A stretch of DNA of 64,000 nucleotides, taken from the NCBI GenBank assembly GCA_021234155.1, contig JAJEKV010000004.1:28417698-28481697 (forward strand). Reading direction: 5' to 3'. Positions 45,150 through 54,962 of the stretch are shown here, piece by piece. Source of the DNA: Isoetes taiwanensis. Lineage: Eukaryota; Streptophyta; Lycopodiopsida; Isoetales; Isoetaceae. Positions within the stretch are counted from its first letter, which is position 1, and every line of letters begins with the position of its first letter. The notes under the pieces are model-generated. The model was given only the letters and a program-made list of their open reading frames with translations. It did no database searches and was not told where the DNA came from. Made by a program: the position numbers and the translations under genes.

Positions 45150-46520
45150 CCCGAGAGCTTGAGCATTCTGGCCGGCATTTGGCAGCCAGAAGATCTGCAT
45201 CTTGCCTCGGATCAGTCCTACAGCTCCTCCTTGTCAGCAAATGCTCTTGACTTTGGCAAACTCGTTCCTGCACCCTTCCTATTGTGCTGGAGTCAGATCT
45301 CGGACAACATATGCGGTCCCCTTCAACTGCTTCCCCTGATGCAAGATAGCTGCTCGCACTTGCACAGTCTTGACTGTAAATGTGACCACTCGAAGTCGGT
45401 CAGGACGCGGGATGCCATGGCAACTTGCCTTAATAATGTGCACTGGCATATGGAACGTCAGTTGGGCAAGCATCAATGTCGAGAGCCGGTTGATGAGGTT
45501 CTCCCCTGCTTCTTCTATTAGGCCACATACCAACACATTATAGCTTCTGCGTCTCAGTTCCTGAAGCTCTCCGACCGTCAGGTCAATGATGACCAACATG
45601 GCGGATGTTGTTTGTAGTCCGCGAGGTGTGGGCTGTGACCTTTGCTTGGGCAATGGCGGCATGAGGGGTTTTGGCGACGTAGCAGTGGGTGGCCCTGGCT
45701 CATAGATAGGCTTTTGGACATGTAGGACCTGCCGTGCCCCCAGATAGTGGCCTCTTCTTCTTCCCGGCCGGGAGCTCGGCTTTTGCTGGAATTGTTATTG
45801 CCTTGCCAATTCATGCATGCACCGCTGTAGTTGCTCATGAGCCTTGGCATGGAGGCCCTTGCCTTGTTGGGCAACGATTGCCCCTAGGTCCTACATCTCC
45901 TGATCTCAAGCAATGGAGCTGTGGTCCAATTTCTGTAAGTAGCAATCTAGCACAGGATTCACTGCCGATGAGGCCACTTCCATGTCTCGACCCTGGGCTC
46001 TCAGTTGCAATTGGCTCTTTTCAAAGGTAACCTGGACTCTCAGCATCATAGTAGCAGTCTACTCAACTTCTGATTGAGGGTAGGAGAAGGTTGCCATCGA
46101 GTCTTGCTCAATACATTGTCTGTACTGCCTCTCGAACCACCAAGTGGATGCTGTCTTCCATCTCCTGTATGTGTGTGTCCATCTCTGCAATCCACCGTTT
46201 CTTAATTAAATGCGCCGCCGAGCATCCAAAATGCGGCGACTATGCTTCTCCTTCTAAGCCCGCCTTTCGGATACTATTACTCTCAATTCTTGTCCCGAGT
46301 TATTTCCAGGCCTCTGCCAATGCCTGGTTTGCCATCGAATCCGAGCAGTAGAAATCATCTGCCGGGCTGACTTCATTGATTGAGCCTTTGCCCGCACCTC
46401 TCTTCTCATGGAAGAGGCTTCTCCCTTGCCTTTGTTATCTGGTCTTGGCCATTTTCGTGGTGGCCCGTCAACTTGGTCTTTCCAAGAGAGGCCGTCATGC
46501 GGGGGTTCACAAAGTTGCAA
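45150..46520 (-). pseudogene. LINE E ORF1 remnant (RRM-like, coiled coil)
   Basis: The clearest part is 45662-45279 on the minus strand: SYNVLVCGLIEEAGENLINR, VHIIKASCHGIPRPDRLRVV, ILHQGKQLKGTAYVVRDLTP. This follows the L1-type ORF1p RNA-binding pattern (a named GL-x-E block, then the RPxx-VxF strand, then the LxGxxYVVxDLTP end). It continues past a stop as KVKSICQ and LIRGKMQIFWLP. Upstream, AEMDTHIQEMEDSIH is a coiled-coil remnant (about 46,190), with an N terminus near 46,520. Frames change several times. No RT follows in this window. Confidence 0.6.
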
Positions 46521-46689
46521 GTGTGCTTGGGCATGAGGCTAGGTCTTGAGGGGCCGGATCTGGGGTTGGGTTGTGGTTTGATGGGTGTCTCCATTTAAAT
46601 TTGGATCAGGGTAGGGGGCTATATAAATGTCCAGGGCTGTTTGGGGTGTGAGAGATGAGGTCCAGACAATTAGGTCAAAGCAGAGATAT

Positions 46690-47036
46690 TGCTCAAAGGA
46701 TGTTTTGATCTTGGAATTCAAATTGGGGACTCAAAAACGTCATTTGCACAATAATTTGGGCCCTGTAAGCAAAACCTTAGTGAGAGAAAAGGGAAGAGAG
46801 TATATTCCTCAAAGGATGGTTTGGATGCTTAGAATCTAAAAGGGGACTAAGAAATGTCATTTGCACAACAATTTGAGCCCTGGAAGCAAACCCCAACTGA
46901 GGGAATAGGCAAAAGAAAAGTGTTGCTCAAAGAACATTTTGGATGCTTAGAATCCCAAACGGGGATTCCAAAATGTCGTTTGCACAACAATTTGGGTTCT
47001 AGAAGCAAAAGCCTAGTGAGAGAGTGTAGGCAAAAT
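46690..47036. repeat. Three tandem copies of a 116-118-bp unit
   Basis: Units start at 46690, 46806 and 46924 with (T)GCTCAAAGGAT or close variants. Each carries TTTGCACAA(C)AATTTG and GAAGCAAA(A)CC. Copies differ at roughly one base in six to eight, so the array is old. Confidence 0.85.
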
Positions 47037-47059
47037 CCTAATCCTAGAGAGAGAAGACC

Positions 47060-47135
47060 CATGACACTAGAGAGAGAAGGATAGGAAGGTGATAGAGAGA
47101 GAAGGATAGGAAGGCACTAGAGAGAGAAGGATGCA
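47060..47135. repeat. Short tandem repeat rich in AGAGAGAAGGAT
   Basis: AGAGAGAGAAGGATAGGAAG recurs with a period of about 27 bp, two full copies and a partial one. Confidence 0.85.
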
Positions 47136-47985
47136 AAGGATAACAACTTGGAGTAACCAATTAGAACACCCGTATGTGCTCGGTGGTGCCAATCGTGGAT
47201 GTGTGGAGTGGGTAGATATAATGGAGTTTGTAGGAGAAAATAAAATCTGTAAATTTGTGTGCATAAATGTAATCCTTGCAAAGAAAATAGTAAGAAGCAA
47301 TTTTATGTGCAATCCATTACATCTATTTAATCAATTCAACACTATATATCCCATCATTCTAACCCATTCCACATACTTCTGGCTATCCGACATCCCTAAT
47401 CCACTTTGACAATCCATTATGAGCGCATTTACAGATTCATTTCCACCTATGAACTATGTTAAATGTAACTATGTTCTATTTTTTCTGCCAAGAAAATGTT
47501 CTATACAGTCCATTACGTCTATCCATTCAATTCGATAAATTCCATTCTTCCTACCAATTTCGCGCCACCTATAGCTAACATCAGGCATCTCTAACCTTGA
47601 ACCCTTCACACTTTTGCAATCTATTACATCTATGGTATGATTACATTCAACCTACAATCTCCATTACACTACCCATTCCACATGTCCATGACAAATGCCT
47701 GGTATTGCGGAGCACAAGTTTCTAGTTGTATTCATTTTGATGTCATCTTATTAAATTCTTTATTTATTGGCTATATTCAAATTGTTTTTGCCATGAATAG
47801 AAAAACAATTTAGATTGTTCTTAATTTTATTTGGATCTTGTTATTGTTCTTTAAAGTCATTTCTCTATTCTTATGTCTTAAGGCATCCTGTCAAGGAATC
47901 CAATAAGTTCAATTATTGTAGAACTACTTGACAAATCAGTCTAAGCTAGGCATTTTAATATTCGACTATGAAATATGACCTCATT
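47136..47985. other. No gene recognised
   Basis: AT-rich, with repeated TCCATTAC-type words (CCATTACATCTATT, CCATTACGTCTATCC) at 47,310-47,660 that hint at a degraded repeat. Confidence 0.45.
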
Positions 47986-47989
47986 TTAT

Positions 47990-48120
47990 ATAGAATAGAA
48001 TAGAATAGATTTTTTAACGTCCACGGAGACCAATAGGTCACGGGACCCATACAATGGGCTAGTACAATCATTACTACTAGGATTAAAAAACCCCTGCCTC
48101 GAAAGAAACCCAACCTAGGA
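47990..48120 (-). mobile_element. Truncated retroelement 3' end with (ATTCT)n tail
   Basis: Read on the minus strand, a conserved 3' block (GGTCTCCGTGGACG) ends in ATTCTATTCTATTC. The same block and tail occur at 52,194-52,310 and, weaker, at 22,259. A pentamer tail recalls the AATTC tail of LINE B. Only the last 100-130 bp are left. Confidence 0.6.
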
Positions 48121-48363
48121 ATTCTATTAAATTTTTACCTCATCTTGATTTATGAAGAGACCATAATATGCACTTGGAAATATGTACTAAATTTCCACCT
48201 TATCCTACTATATGGAAAGACAAGAGCATGCACCTGGAAATATGAGAGACAAAACAACCTTATGAAAGAGTACTAAAATTTCAGATAAAACAACCTTAAG
48301 AGTAGTACCAAAATTTCACCTCATCTTGATATATAGAACCACCTTTAAAATAGTACGTACTTT

Positions 48364-48617
48364 GGGCGTTTAGTCTAGTGGTAATACACTAGGTCTAGCA
48401 ACTATAGGTCTCGAGTTCGAGACCGCCCAGAATCGCACTCTGAACTGTTGGGTGTCAAAACCCACAGACGCAATGTAAAGTGGTTGGGGGCAGGGCCCAA
48501 CCAAGCAATGTAGTGTGGTGTGTGCCCAAGCAATGTAGTGTGGTGTGTGGTCACATGTCTAGTTGGATGCTGCCTAGTGGCGTGACGTTAAAATACTATC
48601 TATCTATCTATCTATCT
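48364..48617 (+). mobile_element. tRNA-derived SINE with (TCTA)n tail
   Basis: The head (48364-48428) starts GGGCG and closes with CGCCC, so it can fold like a tRNA. It has an A-box TAGTCTAGTGG (48371-48381) and a B-box GTTCGAGAC inside the arm GGTCTC/GAGACC. A body of about 165 bp follows, with GCAATGTAGTGTGGTGTGTG in tandem, and then ACTATCTATCTATCTATC. Possible imperfect TSDs: AAAATAGTAC before and AAAATACTAC after. It would be transcribed by pol III and mobilised by a LINE. Confidence 0.8.
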
Positions 48618-49148
48618 TGAAAATACTACCTCATTTTAAGAGATAATAAAACCACCTTGAATAAAATAGTACCAAATTCCCACTAGAAAATATTATTCAA
48701 AAGTGTTATTTGCTCATCAGACATTTTTAGACATATTACCTCAATATATTTTCAAGGTTTTTTAGGTTTGCTATGGGCGATCTAGGAGTGGTTTTCACTA
48801 CTCTTACTACTATTAGATGACTAGATGCAAGATGCATTTGGCTTTAGCAATTGTGACATGCAATGAACGAAAATTGAGATCAGCAGCCATGCCATTGGGG
48901 TGTGTCGGCATCCTATTGCCTTCACAAAAGCTTTTTTTAGAGTGCATGCTGAGAAAGCGAGATGGTGACATAGCGGACTTGCAAACAAAAATTGCTCAAC
49001 TGCACTTTTATTTGCTTATTTATGCAAGATATCTTACAATGTCATATTGTACCACCATTCCATCCTTCTTGTGTTAACATTAAGCAAGAACACTTTTATT
49101 TCATGTTATATACACAAGTATCAACATTATTTTTGAATGACAATATTT
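48618..49148. other. No gene recognised
   Basis: Downstream flank of peroxidase pseudogene A. The frame 48817-49077 is unassigned. Confidence 0.4.
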
Positions 49149-50552
49149 TCAATTTGGAAATCTACAATCCTTTCGAATTTCACCTTCAGGTCCAGTAAAT
49201 GCATTATACTCCGTCAGTATTTGAATAGCTTCAGTAAACTTTTTGGCAAAATATGCATTATCGGCAGCAAATTTGAGCACATATGGCTTGGTCCTCGGAT
49301 CCGCATAGAGACGTTGGTCAATGTTGAGCAAGGTCTCTCCATTTATTGTGTTTTCTAAACATATATAAAGCAGTTGGGTTTTTTGTTTGAACCTAATATT
49401 TTTTCGCCAGAAAAAGATGTGAGCTTGCCACCTGTCCTTGAAAAAAAAAAGCATAAAAAATAATGGCGACAGGCTTTCTTGCTTCCGAAGCAATCCCCTG
49501 CTCTACTCTATGCATTTGCCGGAGACTTTGTAGCGGCCATGGCAAATCCGTCTCGGTTACTGCTTCCCGGGAAGGGTTGCTGCTTAACTTGAGCCATTGA
49601 AGCCATCATTCCCACCTTAAAAAATAAAACACCACCAATGCGGAATCAAGCAAGAACTCGGGCCAGAAACGGAATTGGGGCTCCAATTTTTCACCGGAAC
49701 CAAGTAAATAAACTGGATTCAACAACCCAAGTGGTGCCAAAAAACTAATGAATCGGGTAGAATCAGACAATGGCAAAATCTCAGACATAAAATTTGGTTG
49801 CCATTAACCCAAACAAATTCGCTCTGTGACAATTGTCAAATCGAAAACAGAGTAATTCCAAGCAACCGAAAACTGGATTCAAGCCCCAATGCAGGCGGAC
49901 CCAATACAGAAATCGATCACGTAGGGGCGAAAGAATGGAAAAAAATGAGGAAATGGGCCAATCGGGCACCGTTTTCCAATCAATCAAGGAATAAATCAAC
50001 GCCGGAATGGGATGATCAGAGATAAAAAAGGATCAGATCAGAAAAATGAAGCAGATACCGCGGCGATGGGTCTGATCCTTGGGAAAAGGGCAACATAGAT
50101 CGGCATCGATGGCTATAGCGGATTCTAGTCAGGCCATGGCAGAAAACAAAGGGTTCCGGATGAATTAATCCCTTTTTTTTTTTTCCTTGGGGTTTCTTAG
50201 ATTCTGGGAATATTGCCGGCAAAGGATCCAACCACCAGTTCGGCCTTCTGTTTGTGCACCAAGCACAGGATTGCACGCGATTCATAGGATTAAAAGAGTC
50301 TGATATATAGCAGGACTTCATCAAAGTGGTTATTTTGATTGAAGCGGTAAACCCTGGCGCCCTGAATCCAGCACCCTTACCTCCCTTTCCTACTGCCAAA
50401 TCCGAGACCCCAAGAGGCCCGATACCCAGGATTTTCTCATCCTTCAAATGAATAATCATCGCAACCTTTACATCCGAGCTGAGAAGGTGCATGTCAGCCA
50501 AGAAACTGGCATCAGAATCTCTAGAGTATAGGAATTTCCAGTTTGTCAGGTT

Positions 50553-50810
50553 TTGCAGGTAATCTACACGCAGATAGAAAGTGGGTTAAGTGATGTATTG
50601 GATGTGTTGTTAGATCATGACCCTTATTATAATGCTTTCACAAACAATGGTTGGAATTATGCACTGGGGACTGCTATCAGGTTACTTGCAAAACTTTCCA
50701 GTCTACTTGGATCAGATTCTGAGAAGAAAAAACTGGAGGAAGAGGGAAAGGCTCTTGATGCTGCAGTGAGGAAAAACATTATAAAAGTGATGGTAAAGTT
50801 GCCTACTTAG
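50553..50810 (+). CDS. Exon-like coding block within the insertion, unknown protein
   Basis: An 85-codon frame preceded by a pyrimidine tract and TTTTGCAG. It reads QIESGLSDVLDVLLDHDPYY, NAFTNNGWNYALGTAIRLLA, KLSSLLGSDSEKKKLEEEG: soluble, helical and plausible as host protein. After a TAG, further codons (AATAVGYRDELGGRLQNMAP, about 50,812-50,871) look like a continuation across a frameshift. I do not recognise it. It may be a captured host gene fragment or a host gene carried in by a duplication. Confidence 0.45.
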   Translation: MQVIYTQIESGLSDVLDVLLDHDPYYNAFTNNGWNYALGTAIRLLAKLSSLLGSDSEKKKLEEEGKALDAAVRKNIIKVMVKLPT

Positions 50811-51061
50811 CAGCTACGGCTGTGGGATACAGAGATGAACTTGGTGGCCGTTTGCAGAACATGGCCCCAAAATCGCTACTATTTCATTCCCCAAAGTTTC
50901 TACTACTTCAAAAAAAACCCTTTTCATATTTGTCTGTTCAGCAGAAGCCGTGGTTCAAAATTGCCTACGAGCAGTTAGCTTTTATGCGATCCAATAAAAA
51001 GAAACTAGGACGTTTTACATGGTATAATAGGCAGTTTTTGGCCATGATATTTGTGTTGTAA

Positions 51062-52193
51062 AATATAGAGACAGAGCTAGAACTAGGATCAACTCACTAC
51101 AAGCCAAAAACCTAGTCTTTTCCTGCACCATACCACAAACCCCACCACACATCATGCCCCTGTATCATCGGTTTTTGGCCCCCGGAATCATCCACAGTTG
51201 CACCATCAACTTTCAAGGTCCTAAAACAAGGATTACATTATTCCCTCTTGGTTACCTTATCCAATGCAACTTCAGGCCGGGTTGTGATCACTACTGCTAA
51301 AAAATTTTGCAGAGATGCAGCAGGAAATATTTTCACGAGAAGTGATAATTCAACTTCAATTATTCACTTTGGTATGAAAGTTGAAATTTAATTTATCATG
51401 AATGATAAGGTTCTAAGATGCTAACGAACTACATTACACATTTTTCTGCAGATAGAAACCCATTTACTGTCAATCTATATACTGGAATTTCAGATTTTCA
51501 AGTCATCATCAATAACGAAGCAAGAACTATTCACACCACTAATAAGCTTAGTGACCTTGTGCTTTATCCGACTTCAAAGTGAACCGGTTACAAATAATAC
51601 AAAGAAAGAGCTATGAAATTGCCTCCGGACAACTACGAGGCATCTTTCAACCTTTCAATCGGAGAAAAGCTATGGGAACCACCGTTTTGCTTTCTTGGTG
51701 TGTTCTTAGACCGGTGTTTCTCGCTTCGTGTGCATTGGTGGGCTTAATGTATCTCCGCTTTTGCGGTTGACAAACATATCTAAAGTTGCAAAAGATCTTG
51801 GAGGTATCATTTTACATCAACCAAGATTATTAGCAAAATTTGGAACATTTGTTCAAGAAACTACCCCTCTTACTTTTATGTTTGATAATTCTTTTGAACA
51901 AATGATCTTTCTAAGAAATGACAATAATGTCATGTTTTCCTTCTTCATCTGCGTGTGATTCTGTTTTCGGATCAAAGGAGACCCGTACGGATCGAAGACG
52001 ACATCACCGCCAAAACAAAAGCGCGCCTAGTGCCTCTACCGATTCAATTCTCAAAGCCCGTGTTTTTTTTTCCATTCATCTGCATTAACGGTCTTGGGAG
52101 GCAGGATGAAAAGGCAGGTGATTCCTCAGTTTGTATTTCTAATAATTTAGTTGCATAAAATTTCCTCATATTTACCTGTTTCTTTCAGGTTCA
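51062..52193. other. Insertion interior, no assigned gene
   Basis: Short plus-strand frames (51,579-51,770, 51,728-51,958, 51,955-52,158) lie close together and could be decayed exons. No motif recognised. Confidence 0.3.
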
Positions 52194-52310
52194 GAATAGA
52201 ATAGAATAGAATAGAATAGGTTTTTAGCGTCCACGGAGACCAATTGGCCTATGGGACCCAAACAAAAAAAGAGAGCAGCAAGCATATTACTTACAGGATT
52301 AAAAAACCCT
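52194..52310 (-). mobile_element. Truncated retroelement 3' end with (ATTCT)n tail, second copy
   Basis: On the plus strand, five to six AGAAT repeats are followed by GCGTCCACGGAGACCAAT and GGATTAAAAAACCC, matching 47,990-48,110. It is a 3' end of the same element in the same orientation. Confidence 0.7.
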
Positions 52311-53724
52311 CAAAAACAACATATTACTCTAAGATCCTGAAACTTCAGTAGCATAAAACAATGACGTTGCTGCAAAACGAGACATTTTGGTAAATCAATA
52401 AAATATAATCCAAAATATAGGAAACTCTTAGAAATTTATCAAGATCACATGGTCAGGTACTCAAGACAAGGCAACAAAATGCAAGTTCAAATCCTACATG
52501 TTCTAGCATGCATAGACGAGTTGGGGAAGAGAAACGTTCGCGACGGCCGTAAGGCCGCCGCGATAAGTTTCTTGTTGTAATAATTGTTATCAAGACCCAT
52601 GGGGGTTATTTCATCAAATCTGGCATATTTGGGCTTGGAGTATTCACGAAAATTAGCAGGGCACCTGCCCTTGAGGTACAAAGCCTTTACGGGGTTTAGA
52701 GTAGGGTCTACTGTGGGGTATAATCTGTTTTCAATGCTTTCACATTGTGTCACGCCCGAAAGTGTCCTCCTAGACACATAACAAGTCATATAGTAAATAT
52801 GTAGAAGTAGAATCTAGGTTGGATAACTTTTCCCAGAAAATTATAATAAGTAAATAGAAAAAATAGCACAAACATAAACAAAACAAAATAAAAATAAAAT
52901 AAAAATTTGGAATGTTGGATGAAAGTACCTAGCAATGCAACCTGTATGTTCAACATCAATTCCAAGCCGCGGCAAATTTGGCCAAAAACAGAGTCAACAG
53001 AATCATCTTTGCCCGGAAGTCAACATCCGCTTCGGCTTTTAAGCTCACTCCTGGCCATCCTTTTACCGCGTTTTGACAGAAAATAATCAAAGGCACCCTC
53101 GCCCGACCGAAAATTTTACACCGGATAATCAAAACAATGACTAAATTTAGCTAGAGCAAAACCAGATTTGGGGAAAGGGTAACTTACAATAGCAATGCTA
53201 TCTCTGCCAATAAGCACGATAAGATCTGCACAAGAGAGACGCCCGCAAGCGGCTTCTACTTTTTCTTCTTCAAAGACGTCAACCCATTTCAGATTTTCGA
53301 GCCCTGCGTTTTTGGCCGAATCTAATTCCGACCCAAACCGCTTGAAGCCGGGATTGATCCGTCGCATTTTTGGGCATAATGTCAAAAGACAAACATCAAA
53401 AATCATTCGTTAACAACCGGGGAAAAACCTGCGTAAATTTTGCATTGAAATCTGCGGCTTACCCCCGCAAAGACAGTCATGAAATATGTTACCGGTGGGA
53501 CGAGGTTGCATAGTTTCCGTGAATCTTATACAGACGGTAGGACTCGTTTTCGCACTAAATTTTCCGGATCGTATGGTTTGGCATAGTAATTGTCCTGCAG
53601 ATCCATAAAAGCTGAACTATCAAAAAGCAGATAATGCGAAAATGAAGAAAAATGAAGAACTTTGGAGCCATTTGATCGGACCAGTTTGAGCTGCAGATCC
53701 GTGTACAAATCGAATCCTAGCCGG

Positions 53725-53733
53725 TTTATATAT
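53725..53733 (-). promoter_or_regulatory. TATA box of peroxidase A
   Basis: TATATAAA on the minus strand, about 55 nt upstream of the ATG. The adjoining GTGAGCACTAT is kept in the peroxidase B promoter at 62,701-62,717, so the duplication included the promoter. Confidence 0.6.
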
Positions 53734-53739
53734 AGTGCT

Positions 53740-54500
53740 CACGGTGCCATTTGTGTTATTGGCCATATGGTTATATGGTTGTATTGGGCACGTCGTATGT
53801 CAACAAATTAATAAATATAAATTAAAATTTTAGTTATAGTCAAAAGTCCCATGTCCGTGCGTGTCCCATAAGTTTTGGCTTCTTGTGAACAAAAAAACCA
53901 CATCTATTTATCTTGTTCTTCTACCACACATATACTACCTAAAGGAATGTTCCTAGTAATATGACTATTCTACGATATGCCTCGTAAAACTCCATCAATG
54001 ACTTGCAAATTAGATTAGCGAGACCGGCTTCGCATTGATATGGTCGTAAAATCTGCCTTGCTCCCGGTTGTTGCCAGTTACAAGTCCATACCAAATTTTG
54101 ATCTCTAGTAAATGTTTAGTTGGCTCACACATTGGTTATTTTATTTTGCATAAATCATCCATCACAAGCAACCTGGTTGTCTTTCTAAATTTTCAATAAT
54201 ATTGTTATCCATGATCTCGTTGACATGTCTACAATGTTGAGTATGCATGAGATAATAAAAGTCATGATTCTGCACATCTAGTAGATGTCCATGTCCCACA
54301 TTCGTACAACTTGTCATATGCCATTGTCCTCATAATCATGCACTGGAGTAAGACATACGTTTGGCTTTTAAATCCCCTCAAACTGCTTTTGGATAAGACA
54401 AGCAATTTCTTGTGCATTTTGTAGCTAAAATTGTATTATGCTTTAAAAATCTCAAACATGCATATGTTTGCTTCATGCATCTTTAATATTTTGAAGGATA
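53740..54500. other. No gene recognised
   Basis: AT-rich region upstream of peroxidase A, short frames only. Confidence 0.45.
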
Positions 54501-54505
54501 TAAGA

Positions 54506-54535
54506 TAGATAGATAGATAGTATTTTAGATAGTAT
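54506..54535. repeat. (AGAT)n block
   Basis: About four AGAT/TAGA repeats followed by GTATTTTAGATAGTAT. On the minus strand this resembles the SINE tail at 48,590-48,617 (AAAATACTATCTATC), so it may be the tail of a second, otherwise decayed SINE. Confidence 0.5.
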
Positions 54536-54892
54536 AAGAGCGTCATGTATGCCGAGACTTGTAGTCGCGATAGTTTGCGAACCTCTTGGTGAAAATGTGT
54601 ACAGGAAAGGTCATTTACATGACCTTGATGTAGAAATATTGCAACATGCGTCAGCATGGAGTTGCATTGACATGTCAGGAAGGTCACATAAAAGCCCTCC
54701 TTATAAGGTGGATGACACTTAAGGGTCATCCTATGTGGTACCACGAAAGCCAGAAGTTTTCATTGAGTTTTGCCTTTGTTTTTTTTTTTCCCTTCTGATT
54801 GCACGATAGTGGAGCTCATCGAAGAAAAAAAGAACCTCCTTTCCTAGTACGTAAGGAGGCCACACAGATGAGAATAGGCATTCTGGTTCTTG

Positions 54893-54962
54893 GCTAGAAA
54901 GTTCTAGAGTGCTCTAGAATGTTTTTTAGGATATTCCAAATAGTTTTGGAATGTTCTAAAAA
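54893..54962. promoter_or_regulatory. Cluster of heat-shock-element-like inverted repeats
   Basis: GAAAGTTCTAGAG, GCTCTAGAATGTTTT, ATTCCAAATAGTTTTGGAAT and GAATGTTCTAAAA lie within 70 bp. They hold several alternating GAA and TTC triplets, the pattern bound by heat-shock factors. Such clusters also occur in plant retrotransposon LTRs. No downstream gene is certain, so function is inference. Confidence 0.35.

Larger units (their letters stand above)
49357..52566. mobile_element. About 3.2 kb of foreign DNA inside peroxidase A exon 4
   Basis: The two halves of exon 4 are contiguous in peroxidase B, so this interval was inserted. Borders show only a short, imperfect repeat (GTTTTCT left, GTTTCTT right). 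No long terminal inverted repeats are seen; the right end carries the imperfect palindrome CGCGACGGCC / GGCCGCCGCG. It contains gene-like blocks on the plus strand (50,553-50,810 and others) and a retroelement tail at 52,194. The element class is not known. Confidence 0.6.
49149..53671 (-). pseudogene. Class III peroxidase A, broken and split
   Basis: Family role: secreted haem peroxidase of the cell wall. Exon 1 (53671-53463) has a hydrophobic leader and FHDC. Exon 2 (about 53381-53188) has KCDGS, ELDSAKNAGLENLKW and SCADLIVLIGRDSIAIV. Exon 3 (about 53106-52929) is frameshifted. Exon 4 begins at about 52,770 with CESIENRLYPTVDP and DNNYYNK, then stops. Its second half, NGETLLNIDQRLYADPRTKP to the end GEIRKDCRFPN, lies at about 49,356-49,149. 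Lesions: a lost base at the GGH block of exon 4, the exon 2 acceptor changed from AG to GA, frame breaks in exons 1 and 3, and an insertion of about 3.2 kb inside exon 4. It is a clear paralogue of peroxidase B. Confidence 0.93.

Noticed and set aside
44791-45273. 160-codon minus-strand frame and its 134-codon plus-strand overlap
   Set aside because: Long because of GC-rich sequence; no motif, and the LINE E ORF1 tail explains part of it in another frame.
48364-48428. Stand-alone tRNA gene
   Set aside because: It can fold at the ends and has both boxes, but it runs straight into a SINE body and a TCTA tail, and the anticodon arm is not convincing.
49357-52566. Interval read as a peroxidase intron
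   Set aside because: Peroxidase B has no intron at this point and the left border on the coding strand has no GT donor.
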